Below are positions 9,668 through 18,621 of a stretch of DNA of 64,000 nucleotides, piece after piece. The stretch is from Paraburkholderia caledonica NBRC 102488 (lineage in GTDB: Bacteria; Pseudomonadota; Gammaproteobacteria; Burkholderiales; Burkholderiaceae). Position numbers and translations under genes: made by a program. The DNA lies in contig NZ_BAYE01000003.1 in NCBI RefSeq assembly GCF_000685095.1, positions 186,001-250,000 of the forward strand, read 5' to 3'. The notes beneath the pieces were generated by a model that worked only from the letters and a program-made list of their open reading frames with translations, did not search any database and had not been told where the DNA came from. Positions within the stretch are counted from its first letter, which is position 1; each line of letters begins with the position of its first letter.

Positions 9668-9949
9668 ATGAGCAACACTCGATTTACTAATTCCGCAAAA
9701 TCCCCGACCGCGCGGCTTTGCGCACTGTTGATCGCGGGCTGCCTGTCGTCGGCCGCATTCGCGCAGGCAAGCGATCCGGCCGCGGCGCCGGTCACGCACG
9801 CCGATCAGAAGGCGGCGAAGCAGCAAGCCAAGGCAGACAAGAAGGCGGCTGTCGCGCAAGCCAAGGCCGACAAGGAAAAGACCGAAGCCCAAGCCGACGC
9901 CGACAAGGCGCACGCCGAGGCCACTCTGAAGGACGCGAAGAAGCAGTAG
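9668..9949 (+). CDS. small exported Ala/Lys-rich protein, shorter neighbour of the preceding one
   Basis: 93 residues. A signal peptide with a hydrophobic core (LCALLIAGCLSSAAFAQ, cleavage near residue 34) precedes a nearly pure Ala/Lys/Asp/Glu/Gln region of about 55 residues with imperfect repeats of KADKKAAVAQAKADKEK type. The start is ATG 9668, which has a perfect AAGGAGG ribosome-binding site. The cysteine in the signal region (AGCL) could also be read as a weak lipobox. A strong terminator follows, so the two exported genes probably form a unit. No known function is recognised. Confidence 0.72.
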   Translation: MSNTRFTNSAKSPTARLCALLIAGCLSSAAFAQASDPAAAPVTHADQKAAKQQAKADKKAAVAQAKADKEKTEAQADADKAHAEATLKDAKKQ

Positions 9950-9988
9950 GTTCCTGCTTCCTGATGGGCAGGTGCGACCTGCTCAACG

Positions 9989-10023
9989 AAACGGCCCGTT
10001 TGCGGAATGCAGACGGGCCGTTT
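9989..10023 (+). terminator. intrinsic terminator after the exported-protein pair
   Basis: AAACGGCCCGT and ACGGGCCGTTT form an 11-bp stem with a 13-nt loop, followed by TGTTTTG. It ends the unit starting at 9123. Confidence 0.85.
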
Positions 10024-10167
10024 GTTTTGGGCGGCTTGTAAGCGTGCGGCGCGGCGTGCGCGTGACTGCGCAGCAGCCACGCTAAAAAAGGGCGCTTGTG
10101 CGCGCGGGTTGTATGGATATACAGTATGCGTCGCCGTTCCCGATCCATCCAACGCCCTTAAAACACC

Positions 10168-12297
10168 GTGCTTTCCGTCGCCGAAACGCCGTCGCCGTCC
10201 GATACCGCCGCCTGGCTTACGAAGCTGAACGACGCGCAGCGCGAGGCCGTCGAATTCGGCACCGACGCGCCTCATTCAACGTCGGGCGCCTTGCTGGTCA
10301 TTGCGGGCGCGGGCTCCGGCAAGACCAGCACGCTTGCGCACCGTGTGGCCAATCTGATGGTGAAGGGCGCCGATCCGCGCAGAATCCTGCTACTGACGTT
10401 TTCGCGTCGCGCGGCGCTGGAAATGACACGCCGCGTCACACGCATCGCCACGACGGCGCTCGGCACGCGCGCCGCGCTCGCGCAAGGGCTGACATGGGCG
10501 GGCACGTTCCATAGCGTCGGCGCGCGGCTTCTGCGCGAATACGCAGAACTCATCGGTCTTGCACCGGCCTTTACGATCAACGACCGTGAGGATTCCGCCG
10601 ACCTGATGAATCTGGTGCGGCACGAACTGGGTCTGTCCGCGAAAGAACGGCGTTTTCCGGCTAAGGGAACCTGTTTCGCGATTTACTCGCGCGTCGTGAA
10701 CACCGGCGCGTCGCTCGGGCAGGTGCTGGAGAGCGCGTTCCCGTGGTGCCGCGAGTGGGAAGCCGATCTGCGCATGCTGTTTGCTGCCTACGTCGACGCG
10801 AAGCAGAAGCAGAGCGTACTCGATTACGACGACCTGCTGCTTTACTGGTCGCATATGGCCGCGGAGCCGGCGATTGCCGCAGATCTGTCGGCGCGCTTCG
10901 ATCACGTGCTGGTCGACGAATATCAGGACACCAACCGGCTGCAGGCGTCGATTCTCCTCGCGCTGAAGCCGGACGGACGCGGCCTGACCGTGGTCGGCGA
11001 CGACGCACAGTCGATCTATTCGTTTCGCGGCGCTACCGTGCGCAATATTCTCGATTTCCCGGCGCATTTCGATCCGCCCGCGGTTCAGGTCACGCTCGAA
11101 CGCAATTACCGCTCGACCGAGCCGATTCTTGCCGCGTCGAACGCGGTGATCGAACTGGCCAGCGAGCGCTATACGAAGAACCTGTGGACCGACAAGGCGT
11201 CGGCGCAGCGGCCCCGGCTCGTCACCGTCGCGGACGAGGCCGACCAGGCGCGTTACATCGTCGAGCAGGTGCTCGAGGCGCGCGAGCAGGGCATGACACT
11301 GAAGTCGCAGGCGGTGCTGTTTCGCGCCGCGCATCACAGCGCGGCGCTCGAGATCGAACTCACGCGGCGCAACATTCCGTTCGTGAAGTTCGGCGGCCTG
11401 AAGTTCCTCGATTCCGTGCACGTCAAGGACGTACTGGCGGTGCTTCGTTGGGCCGAGAATCCGCGCGACCGTGTGGCCGGTTTTCGCGTCGTACAGCTAT
11501 TGCCCGGCGTGGGGCCGGCCACGGCCGCGAGAGTGCTCGACGAAATCGTCGCGCGCGCCGGCGTGGGCAATCCCGCGGACACCGCGGGCGGAACGCTCGC
11601 CGCGTTCGCGCCCCCGCCTCGCGCGCAGGAGGACTGGCATCCCTTCGTCAGGCTGATGTCGAGTGTGTATGGGCGGCAGACGCCATGGCCTGCGGAGTTC
11701 GAGATGGTGAGGCGCTGGTACGAGCCGCATCTGGAGCGCAATCATGAAGACGCCGCAATCCGTCATGCCGACGTGTTGCAGATGGAAAGCATTGCGGGCA
11801 CGTATGCGTCGCGTGAGCGCTTTCTGACGGAACTGACGCTCGATCCGCCCGATGCCACGAGCGACGAATCGGGCGTGCCGCTCATCGACGAAGACTATCT
11901 GATCCTGTCCACCATCCATTCGGCAAAGGGACAGGAATGGCGCAACGTGTTCGTGCTGAACGGGGTCGACGGCTGCATTCCGTCCGATCTGGGTACCGGC
12001 AGCGAAGAGGAAATCGACGAAGAACGCCGCCTGCTCTACGTGGCGATGACGCGCGCAAAGGAAGACCTGCATATCGTCGTGCCGCAGCGCTTCTACGTGC
12101 ACAACCAGACGCATATGGGCGATCGTCACGTGTGGGCGTCGCGCACACGCTTTATCCCGGCGCACCTGATGCCTTTGTTCGACGCGTACGCATGGCCGCG
12201 CGTGCCGGTGCCCAGTGCGCCGACGGCCGCGGGGCTTGCCGCGGCGGCGCAGGCAAAGATCGAAATCGGAGCAAGGCTCAGGAAGATGTGGGACTGA
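10168..12297 (+). CDS. UvrD/Rep-type superfamily 1 ATP-dependent DNA helicase
   Basis: 709 residues, typical of Rep/UvrD/PcrA 3'-5' helicases. Motifs in order: Q-motif region LNDAQREAV (about 20-28), Walker A GAGSGKTST (about 47-55), motif II DEYQDTN (about 250), motif III GDDAQSIYSFRGA (about 277), motif IV NYRST (about 312), motif V TIHSAKGQEW (about 581) and motif VI VAMTRAKEDL. The start is GTG 10168; no strong ribosome-binding site precedes it. It may help in repair or restart of forks, but it cannot be assigned to rep, uvrD or pcrA with certainty, so no symbol is given. It stands alone after a terminator. Confidence 0.93.
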   Translation: MLSVAETPSPSDTAAWLTKLNDAQREAVEFGTDAPHSTSGALLVIAGAGSGKTSTLAHRVANLMVKGADPRRILLLTFSRRAALEMTRRVTRIATTALGTRAALAQGLTWAGTFHSVGARLLREYAELIGLAPAFTINDREDSADLMNLVRHELGLSAKERRFPAKGTCFAIYSRVVNTGASLGQVLESAFPWCREWEADLRMLFAAYVDAKQKQSVLDYDDLLLYWSHMAAEPAIAADLSARFDHVLVDEYQDTNRLQASILLALKPDGRGLTVVGDDAQSIYSFRGATVRNILDFPAHFDPPAVQVTLERNYRSTEPILAASNAVIELASERYTKNLWTDKASAQRPRLVTVADEADQARYIVEQVLEAREQGMTLKSQAVLFRAAHHSAALEIELTRRNIPFVKFGGLKFLDSVHVKDVLAVLRWAENPRDRVAGFRVVQLLPGVGPATAARVLDEIVARAGVGNPADTAGGTLAAFAPPPRAQEDWHPFVRLMSSVYGRQTPWPAEFEMVRRWYEPHLERNHEDAAIRHADVLQMESIAGTYASRERFLTELTLDPPDATSDESGVPLIDEDYLILSTIHSAKGQEWRNVFVLNGVDGCIPSDLGTGSEEEIDEERRLLYVAMTRAKEDLHIVVPQRFYVHNQTHMGDRHVWASRTRFIPAHLMPLFDAYAWPRVPVPSAPTAAGLAAAAQAKIEIGARLRKMWD

Positions 12298-12442
12298 GCG
12301 GCGCTCAGGTGGGTGAGGCGGGCGGTGCCGCGCGGGCTGCTGTAGCTGCACGGGAGGCTTCGCCGGAGTCTCCCTGGATCGCTTTCGGTAGCAGCCAGCG
12401 TGCTTAGCATGCTAGCTGCTGCTGGGCAGACGCTGGGCAGAG

Positions 12443-13210
12443 CTAGCGCGACTGCCGTTGCTGCTGTTGCGGGGCGGGACGCGGCGGCACGAAGAAGTTG
12501 CGCAGCCACGCCGCCATTCGCGAAAACACGTCGTACGGTTCCTCGACGAAGATCTCCGGCTTCAGCAGGCGCAGATATTCCATGATCTGTTGCGCTTCCT
12601 GCTTCTGGAACGAGCCGTGCGAAATGCCGAGCCGCAGCAGGCCGCGCAGTTCGCCCAGCTTTTCGCGGGCGGTGCTGCCCACGCTCGTTTCGCACGCCAC
12701 CTTCGCTTCATAAACGCGCTGACGCAGCGATTCCACGAGCCGCCATGCCGGCGTCTGCATGACTTCCTCGAGCGCCTGAATATCCTGCACCGCGCCCTTG
12801 ATCTGCGCCGAGAGCGGGTCGACCAGAACGGCGTCGCCTTCGGCTTCCTTGACGATCGCCGCCGCCCAGTCGCGACATTGCTTGGCCAACTCTTCCGGCG
12901 TCCACTCCGAGCGCGCTGCAAAGCCGAAACCGAATTCGCCGGCCTGCCGCATCAGAATCGCGACGACGTCAGGAAACTCCTTGTCCAGCGTGCGTTTGGC
13001 CCATGCATACTGGCCGCCCTGCAACATCCGCTGTACGGCGTGTTCGGTCAGCGGCACCATGTTGTCGAGCAGCTTGGCTCGCAAAAAGTCCTCGAACGAA
13101 GGCGTCGCGAACTGCGGATCGAGCTTCAGCGATACGCGCAGAAATGCATCGAAATCCTTGCGCAGCGTCGCAATGGTCTCGTCTTTGAGCGTGAGGGTAA
13201 TTTGACCCAT
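12443..13210 (-). CDS. conserved hypothetical protein, unknown function
   Basis: 255 residues, mostly helical and charged, without signal peptide or membrane segments. The first part reads like a small-subunit or scaffold protein (MGQITLTLKDE, then FDAFLRVSLKLDP). The tail is Pro/Gln/Arg-rich (PPRPAPQQQQRQ). No family motif is recognised. ATG 13210 has GGGATAG upstream; longer in-frame extensions are Arg-rich and unlikely. It is convergent with the helicase and downstream of azlD on the same strand but 320 bp away. Gene-like codon use and length support a real protein; I cannot offer a role. Confidence 0.75.
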   Translation of the reverse strand: MGQITLTLKDETIATLRKDFDAFLRVSLKLDPQFATPSFEDFLRAKLLDNMVPLTEHAVQRMLQGGQYAWAKRTLDKEFPDVVAILMRQAGEFGFGFAARSEWTPEELAKQCRDWAAAIVKEAEGDAVLVDPLSAQIKGAVQDIQALEEVMQTPAWRLVESLRQRVYEAKVACETSVGSTAREKLGELRGLLRLGISHGSFQKQEAQQIMEYLRLLKPEIFVEEPYDVFSRMAAWLRNFFVPPRPAPQQQQRQSR

Positions 13211-13532
13211 GTGTCTATCCCGTTTGGTCCTGCCGCGCGGCCTCGTCGTATTCGTCCGGTCGCAAGCGGACCCGGAAGACTGGACGTGCAATGGCTGCGC
13301 GTTTGATTCCTGCCTGTTGCCGCGTCTGGCGGGACGTATCCCGACGAGCGGACCTCGACTGCATATCGGCGGATCGACGGGAAACTTAAGGGTTTTGTCG
13401 GATAAGAGGCCGGCATTGCAGCGCTGCCTGGACGGTTTTGCGGCTCTCGTCTGGAGCCGACGGGGAACGCGGAAGCCCCGCCACCGGCGGCTTCCGTGTG
13501 AGTGAGCCCTTACGTGTCGGACCGCACGCGCG
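13211..13532. other. 320-bp spacer, including a hairpin after azlD
   Basis: CGGAAGCC (13470-13477) and GGCTTCCG (13489-13496) form a stem just past the end of azlD on the minus strand, a weak terminator candidate without a T-run. The rest should carry the promoter of the gene ending at 12443. No gene was recognised. Confidence 0.45.
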
Positions 13533-13862
13533 TTATCGCAGCACCACGCCTTGCCAGACGAAAAATACCGTGAGGCCCACGGCGATGGTTACGAGCGGCC
13601 GCCGCGTCAGCGCGCTCACGAGCACAGCGGCCAGTGCGCCGACCAGTTGCGGATTGCGCCACGTCAGCTCGGCACCGGTGTCGGCGCCATGCGGCGAGAC
13701 GGCCATCGGCACGATGATCGCCGTCAGCACGGTGACCGGCACGAAGCCAAGCGCCGTGCGCACCAGAGGCGGAAATACCAGCCGGTCGCCAAGCACGAAG
13801 ACGGCGGCACGGATCACCCACGTGATGAGCGCCATGCCGAGTATCAAAACGACGTAGTTCAT
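13533..13862 (-). CDS. azlD: AzlD family small subunit of branched-chain amino acid exporter
   Basis: 109 residues with four hydrophobic segments and the AzlD pattern (LGMALITWVIRAAVF at the N-terminus, RTALGFVPVTVLTAIIVP in the middle). AzlD works with AzlC as a two-component exporter of branched-chain and related amino acids. Its ATG at 13862 overlaps the azlC stop (ATGA), indicating translational coupling. Confidence 0.9.
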   Translation of the reverse strand: MNYVVLILGMALITWVIRAAVFVLGDRLVFPPLVRTALGFVPVTVLTAIIVPMAVSPHGADTGAELTWRNPQLVGALAAVLVSALTRRPLVTIAVGLTVFFVWQGVVLR

Positions 13863-14596
13863 CGCGATCCCTCCGCCGAGCGGCGCGCACGCCGCAATCC
13901 GAAGCCCGACGTGGAAAGCAGTACGCCGACCACGACGCCCGCGAAGACGGCGGCGAGCAGTCCGAGCTTGTATGGCCACGCTTGCCAGAAGAAGGCCAGC
14001 GTGCCCGCGGTGACCGCGGCCGCGATGTAGCGCAACGCGGTGAGCTGCGGTACGACGATCGCAATGAAAGTGGCGACCATCGCAAAGTCGAGTCCGAGCG
14101 ATTGAAGTCCGGGGAGGGCAGCGCCGAACAGCAGGCCGGCGACTGTCCACAGCTGCCAGTTCAGATACATCGCGAGACCGGCGCCGAAGAAGTAGTGCGG
14201 GCCGACGGTGCCCGGCTCGCGGTTCCGATAGTGCTCCCACGCGACTGCGAATACTTCGTCCGTGAGCAGCGCACCGAGGGCCCAGCGCCAGCGCGCCGGA
14301 AGATGCGCGACGTGCGGCGCGAGTGTCGCGCTATACAGAACATGCCGCAGATTGACCACGAGCGTGGTGGCCCAGATCACCGCGAAGCTCGCGTGGCCCG
14401 CGATCAGCCCAAGCGCGATAAATTGCGCGGAGCCCGCGAAAACGATGAGCGACATCAACTGGCCGTGCCACAGATGCAGCGGCCCGGACGCGACGAGCGT
14501 GCCGAAAATGACGCCGAAAGGCGCCGAGCCGACCATCATCGGGATGATGTCGCGCGCGCCCGTGGTGACTTCCTTTAAACGGACTGAGTGGGTCAA
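13859..14596 (-). CDS. azlC: AzlC family ABC-independent amino acid exporter subunit
   Basis: 245 residues with about seven or eight membrane segments and the family motif IIPMMVGSAPFGVIFGTLV near the N-terminus and GSAQFIALGL in the next helix. It forms the large subunit of a branched-chain amino acid export pair with AzlD, whose start it overlaps. The start appears to be TTG 14596, because AAGGAGG lies 8 bp upstream and no ATG or GTG is well placed. An AraC-type regulator gene lies 70 bp upstream on the same strand and may control it; that is inference from position. Confidence 0.9.
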   Translation of the reverse strand: MTHSVRLKEVTTGARDIIPMMVGSAPFGVIFGTLVASGPLHLWHGQLMSLIVFAGSAQFIALGLIAGHASFAVIWATTLVVNLRHVLYSATLAPHVAHLPARWRWALGALLTDEVFAVAWEHYRNREPGTVGPHYFFGAGLAMYLNWQLWTVAGLLFGAALPGLQSLGLDFAMVATFIAIVVPQLTALRYIAAAVTAGTLAFFWQAWPYKLGLLAAVFAGVVVGVLLSTSGFGLRRARRSAEGSR

Positions 14597-14666
14597 AACT
14601 TGCCTCCTTTGAGTCGGGAAGCATAACGGGGCAGGGAGAACCGGGCTTGTACGTTCTTGCGGACGA

Positions 14667-15497
14667 TCACTGTCCCTGCCAGCGTCCGGGCGGCACGCCG
14701 AACATGCGCCGAAAGTGCCGCGTGAAATGGCTTTGATCGGTAAAGCCGCTGGCGGCCGCCACGTCTGTTACCGGGACGCCTGCCCGCAACGGCGCAAGCG
14801 CGCGTTGCAGGCGCACCTGATTGCGCCAGGCGTGGGGCGGCAGACCTGTCGCGCGGTTGAAAAGGCGCGCGGCGTGGAATGGCGAAAGTCCGGCCGCCTG
14901 CGCTACGTCGGCGAGCGTGACCGGTTCGAGCAGGTCGCCTGCCAGGCGTTCTTTCATGACGGCGACGCGAGTGTCGTCGGCGGCCACGCGCGAAGGTTCG
15001 GGCAGCGTCTGCGAATAGCGCACGAGCAGCGTGGACAGCGCGTCGAGCATTGCGGCTTCGGCTGCCAGCGCGTCGCTGCCCGCTTCCAGCATGCAGTGCG
15101 CGTTCGCGAGCCGCGCGGCAAGGTCGGGATCGTGAATCACGCCGGGCGCGAACCACGGCAAAGGCTGCGGTTTGCCGGCGATCTGATCAGCGAGTTCGTG
15201 GATGAACTGCACCGGCGCGTACATTACGCGATAGCGCCAGCCTGCTTCGACTGCCTTCGAACCGGTGTGGAGTTCGCCCGGATTGATGATCGGCACGCCT
15301 CCGGCTTCGGCGACATAGTCCGAACCGCGATACCGATAGCCTTCGGCGCCCGCGACGATCACGGGAATCGTGTACGCATCGTGCCAGTGCGGTGCGAACT
15401 CGTGGTCGTGATATTCAGCCGTGAGCAGGTCCGCACCGGGCAGAATCGGTGTGCGCCAGTAACGGGCTGAATTCTGGAAACGATGGACGGCGGTCAT
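14667..15497 (-). CDS. AraC family transcriptional regulator (cupin plus HTH)
   Basis: 276 residues. The N-terminal half is an AraC-type cupin (HDEFAPHWHDAYTIPVI-like: here DHEFAPHWHDAYTIPVIV near residues 31-48). The C-terminal 100 residues hold the two helix-turn-helix units, the second being VTDVAAASGFTDQSHFTRHFRRMFG. It is the last gene before azlCD on the same strand, an arrangement common for exporters with a dedicated regulator; the effector is probably an amino acid but this is not shown. Confidence 0.9.
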   Translation of the reverse strand: MTAVHRFQNSARYWRTPILPGADLLTAEYHDHEFAPHWHDAYTIPVIVAGAEGYRYRGSDYVAEAGGVPIINPGELHTGSKAVEAGWRYRVMYAPVQFIHELADQIAGKPQPLPWFAPGVIHDPDLAARLANAHCMLEAGSDALAAEAAMLDALSTLLVRYSQTLPEPSRVAADDTRVAVMKERLAGDLLEPVTLADVAQAAGLSPFHAARLFNRATGLPPHAWRNQVRLQRALAPLRAGVPVTDVAAASGFTDQSHFTRHFRRMFGVPPGRWQGQ

Positions 15498-15625
15498 TGC
15501 ATGGCTCTCGCACGGCCAGTCAGTTTAGCGCGGCGCGACGGCTGCGGGCATGACGGCGTGCCTGGTTCGGCGGCGCACAGCGTGCGCTTTTTCGTAGGAC
15601 GTCGCTCGCATTGACCCGCGGTTGG

Positions 15626-16102
15626 TCACTTCACAGGGATGGTGGTGCCGGCCGGCATCGGCACGGCGCTCACGCTGTTTTTCGCGCTACCGCTGACGAC
15701 CCGGTCGCTGTAGGTCAGATACACGAGCGCGTTGCGCTTTGTGTCGACCACGCGTACCACATGCAACGCCTTGAAGATTAGCGACATGCTCACCGAAAAC
15801 ACATCGGCTTGCTGTTTCACCGGACCGGTGAAATGAATTGCACCGACCTGACGGCAGGCGATCGACGCCTCCGTGGGATCTTCCGCGATGCCGAGCGTGC
15901 CCTTCACGCCACCCGTGCGTGCACGCGACACATAACAGGTCACGCCTTGAACGAGAGGATCGTCGTAGGCCTCGACGACAACCCGGTCGGAACCGGTGAT
16001 GTGAAAGTTCGTATTGACGCTGCCGACTTCTTCGCCGTGCGCGACAGGCACGGCGACGGTGGCGGCGACTGCGAGCGCGATATGCAACGTGGTGATTTTC
16101 AT
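15626..16102 (-). CDS. CreA family exported protein
   Basis: 158 residues with a cleavable signal peptide (MKITTLHIALAVAATVAV, cleavage near AHG, residue 22) and the CreA body: VGSVNTNFHITGSDRVVVEAY-like start, DDPLVQGVTCYVSRAR, and EDPTEASIACRQVG. CreA is a conserved periplasmic protein of unknown role, named for its place in the E. coli creABCD locus; no creBCD genes are adjacent here. ATG 16102 is chosen because the signal peptide begins there; upstream in-frame sequence is Arg-rich. Confidence 0.87.
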   Translation of the reverse strand: MKITTLHIALAVAATVAVPVAHGEEVGSVNTNFHITGSDRVVVEAYDDPLVQGVTCYVSRARTGGVKGTLGIAEDPTEASIACRQVGAIHFTGPVKQQADVFSVSMSLIFKALHVVRVVDTKRNALVYLTYSDRVVSGSAKNSVSAVPMPAGTTIPVK

Positions 16103-16316
16103 GAGATGGCCGGATTGAGCAGGAAGCGTTGGAGGCGCGGTGCGCGCCGCAAAGCTGTCATCGTATACCGCCGGAAGATTGCCGGACGTTCGGCAACGGC
16201 TCGGCAGACGAGCCTTGGAAAAACCGCCGTGAATGATGATGAGTGGAGAACGACGCGCCGATCGCAAATGAGGCGCTCGCCCTGAAGGAAGACCGAAACT
16301 GAAGGAGACCAAAAAC

Positions 16317-16346
16317 AAAAAGGCCCGCACGGATGCGGGCCTTTAA
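16317..16346 (-). terminator. intrinsic terminator after the second tRNA-Asn
   Basis: GGCCCGCA and TGCGGGCC pair with a 4-nt loop. On the minus strand the stem is followed by TTTTTG, so it terminates the tRNA transcript. Confidence 0.87.
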
Positions 16347-16350
16347 ATTT

Positions 16351-16426
16351 TGGCTCCTCGACCTGGGCTCGAACCAGGGACCTACGGATTAACAGTCCGG
16401 CGCTCTACCGACTGAGCTATCGAGGA
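16351..16426 (-). tRNA. tRNA-Asn (GTT), second copy in the transcript
   Basis: 76 nt including an encoded CCA. The acceptor arms TCCTCGA and TCGAGGA pair perfectly, the anticodon loop is CTGTTAA with anticodon GTT, and the T-loop is TTCGAGC between CCTGG and CCAGG. It is identical over the mature sequence to the copy at 16489. Confidence 0.97.
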
Positions 16427-16450
16427 ACAGCAGTACAACTTGATCTACAT

Positions 16451-16480
16451 AAAAAAGCCCGTCTTGGTTAACGGGCTTTT
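16451..16480 (-). terminator. hairpin with T-run between the two tRNA-Asn genes
   Basis: AAAAGCCCG and CGGGCTTTT form a 9-bp stem with a 10-nt loop. On the minus strand it is followed by T-rich sequence. It lies after the first tRNA-Asn, so the second copy would depend on read-through or on tRNA processing at this site. Confidence 0.75.
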
Positions 16481-16488
16481 GCAATTCT

Positions 16489-16564
16489 TGGCTCCTCGAC
16501 CTGGGCTCGAACCAGGGACCTACGGATTAACAGTCCGGCGCTCTACCGACTGAGCTATCGAGGA
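16489..16564 (-). tRNA. tRNA-Asn (GTT), first copy in the transcript
   Basis: 76 nt with encoded CCA, same cloverleaf as the copy at 16351: acceptor TCCTCGA/TCGAGGA, anticodon GTT, T-loop TTCGAGC. A consensus promoter lies about 28 bp upstream. Confidence 0.97.
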
Positions 16565-16591
16565 ACAGAAAAACAACAGCAGAGAAGCGAA

Positions 16592-16620
16592 ATTGTAGAA
16601 GCAGCGTTGGCGCCTGTCAA
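16592..16620 (-). promoter_or_regulatory. consensus sigma-70 promoter of the tRNA-Asn pair
   Basis: On the minus strand TTGACA (16620-16615) is separated by exactly 17 bp from TACAAT (16597-16592). Transcription should start about 20 bp before the first tRNA. Confidence 0.88.
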
Positions 16621-16681
16621 TACCTTGTGTTCATCTCAATTTGATCCGAACTGCCAGGACGAATGACGGGCTCTCAAACGC

Positions 16682-17005
16682 TCAGCGCGCGAGCAGGGCG
16701 AGCTTTTCCTTGACGTCCTTGAACTCGTCGGCTTCCGGCAGCGGCGCCTTGGTCTTGGTGATGCTTGGCCAGTTCTTGGCGAGATCAGCATTCAACTCGA
16801 TGAAGTTCTGCTGGTCGCCCGGCACGTCTTCTTCGGCATAAATGGCGTTCACCGGGCACTCGGCCACGCACACTGCGCAGTCGATGCATTCATCGGGGTC
16901 GATCGCGAGGAAGTTGGGACCTTCGCGAAAGCAGTCCACCGGGCACACATCGACGCAGTCGGTATAGCGGCACTTGATGCAGCTTTCGGTCACAACGTGA
17001 GTCAT
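16682..17005 (-). CDS. fdxA: ferredoxin FdxA, 7Fe-8S type
   Basis: 107 residues. The N-terminus carries the [3Fe-4S]/[4Fe-4S] cysteine pattern: [18 protein letters not shown] (Cys 9, 17, 21 region) and [12 protein letters not shown] (about 40-51). Length and the acidic C-terminal extension match the FdxA ferredoxins of Azotobacter and Burkholderia, low-potential electron carriers in the cytosol. It is divergent from pncB across a 290-bp region. The redox partner is not evident from the neighbours. Confidence 0.95.
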   Translation of the reverse strand: MTHVVTESCIKCRYTDCVDVCPVDCFREGPNFLAIDPDECIDCAVCVAECPVNAIYAEEDVPGDQQNFIELNADLAKNWPSITKTKAPLPEADEFKDVKEKLALLAR

Positions 17006-17297
17006 TCAGGCAGCTCCTGCATGCGGAATCAGGGAAGGCGCAAACGCCAAAAGCGGTATTGTAACGTAACGTCAAGAGGCGCATGCAGCATCGCACAACG
17101 CCTTTTATATGTTTTCGTGATTAGTTTATTGCGTGCACAAAGAGTAACGGGTTCGCGCTCAGCGGCGCGAGGGCGGGCCGCTGGGCGCCTGAATGACGGC
17201 GCATTCGGGTAACATGCGTCAAGCCGGCGCACGAGGCGCCCCTATGCATGGGTCGAGTCAGGCCTTCCGTACCTCCTGCGGTCCAGTTCGCACCATC

Positions 17298-18494
17298 ATG
17301 ATTATTACTTCGCTGCTCGACACCGATCTGTACAAGTTCACGATGATGCAGGTGGTTCTGCATCACTTCCCCGCGGCCAACGTCGAGTACCGCTTCCGTT
17401 GCCGCACGCCGAACGTCGACCTCGTGCCTTACATCGGCGAGATACGTGACGAAGTGCGCAAGCTCTGCCAGTTGCGCTTCACCGACGAGGAACTCGACTA
17501 CCTCCGGCGCATGCGCTTCATTAAGGGCGACTTCATCGAGTTCCTCGCGCTCTTTCATCTGAACGAGAAGTACATTTCGATCGAGCCGTCGCCGAAGAAC
17601 AACGGCGAGATCGACATTGAGATCAAAGGCCCGTGGCTGCACACGATCCTGTTCGAGATCCCGATGCTCGCAATCGTCAACGAGGTCTACTTCCGCAATA
17701 CGCAGCAGGAACCGGACTACAGCGAAGGCCGTGGGCGCCTGGTCGACAAGATGAAACTTCTGGGCGCGCGGCCGGAATTTGCCGACTGCAAGATTGCCGA
17801 CTACGGCACGCGTCGCCGCTTTTCGAAGCAATGGCACGAAGAAGTGATCCTCACGCTGAAAGACGGCCTTGGCGAGCAGTTCGCCGGCACGAGCAACGTG
17901 TTTTACGCAATGAAGCACAGTCTGACGCCGCTCGGCACCATGGCGCACGAGTATCTGCAGGCGTGCCAGGCGCTCGGCCCGCGGCTGCGCGATTCGCAGA
18001 TTTTCGGCTTCGAAATGTGGGCGAAGGAATATCGCGGCGACCTTGGCATTGCACTGTCGGATGTCTATGGCATGCAGGCGTTTCTGCGCGACTTCGACAT
18101 GTACTTCTGCAAGCTGTTCGACGGCGCGCGCCACGATTCGGGCGACCCGTTCGATTGGGGCGAGCGCCTGCTCCAGCACTACGAGGCGAACCGTTGCGAT
18201 CCACGCACGAAGATTCTGGTGTTCTCCGACGCGCTCGATATTCCCAAGGTGCTGCAGCTCTACGAGCGCTTCCGTGGACGCTGCAAGCTCGCATTCGGCG
18301 TGGGCACGAATCTGACCAACGACCTCGGCTACAACCCGCTGCAGATCGTGATCAAGATGGTTCGCTGCAACGGGCAGCCCGTGGCGAAGCTGTCCGATTC
18401 GCCGGGCAAGAACATGTGCGAGGACAAGGCGTATCTCGCGTATCTGCGGCAAGTCTTCGGCATCGCGCAGCCCGAGGAAGAGTCGGCGAATTAA
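17298..18494 (+). CDS. pncB: nicotinate phosphoribosyltransferase
   Basis: 398 residues, like E. coli PncB (400). It makes nicotinate mononucleotide from nicotinate and PRPP with ATP hydrolysis, the first step of NAD salvage. Visible motifs: [13 protein letters not shown] at the N-terminus, [12 protein letters not shown] near residue 167, and GTMAHEY near 214-220, which contains the histidine phosphorylated in studied NAPRTases. ATG 17298 ([10 protein letters not shown]) aligns with the family; in-frame ATGs upstream give atypical extensions. NadR/NrtR-type operators were not seen. Confidence 0.95.
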   Translation: MIITSLLDTDLYKFTMMQVVLHHFPAANVEYRFRCRTPNVDLVPYIGEIRDEVRKLCQLRFTDEELDYLRRMRFIKGDFIEFLALFHLNEKYISIEPSPKNNGEIDIEIKGPWLHTILFEIPMLAIVNEVYFRNTQQEPDYSEGRGRLVDKMKLLGARPEFADCKIADYGTRRRFSKQWHEEVILTLKDGLGEQFAGTSNVFYAMKHSLTPLGTMAHEYLQACQALGPRLRDSQIFGFEMWAKEYRGDLGIALSDVYGMQAFLRDFDMYFCKLFDGARHDSGDPFDWGERLLQHYEANRCDPRTKILVFSDALDIPKVLQLYERFRGRCKLAFGVGTNLTNDLGYNPLQIVIKMVRCNGQPVAKLSDSPGKNMCEDKAYLAYLRQVFGIAQPEEESAN

Positions 18495-18621
18495 CGGCTT
18501 GCGCACGCGTGTTTCCGCGCGTCTGAAGTGTTCCTATGCCGTTCGGCCAGGGTGTTCGCGTGGAGGGTGGCCGGTATAATTCCGACATATCGCACGGCTA
18601 TCGACACGAGGACTTTCGCAT

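Noticed and set aside
9123..9949. Annotation of the exported pair as TolA
   Set aside because: TolA resemblance would rest only on Ala/Lys bias; there is no TolA membrane anchor plus C-terminal domain.
16351..16564. Tandem tRNA-Asn genes as an attachment site of an integrated element
   Set aside because: No integrase, no direct repeat of the tRNA 3' end beyond the two genes themselves, and housekeeping genes on both sides.
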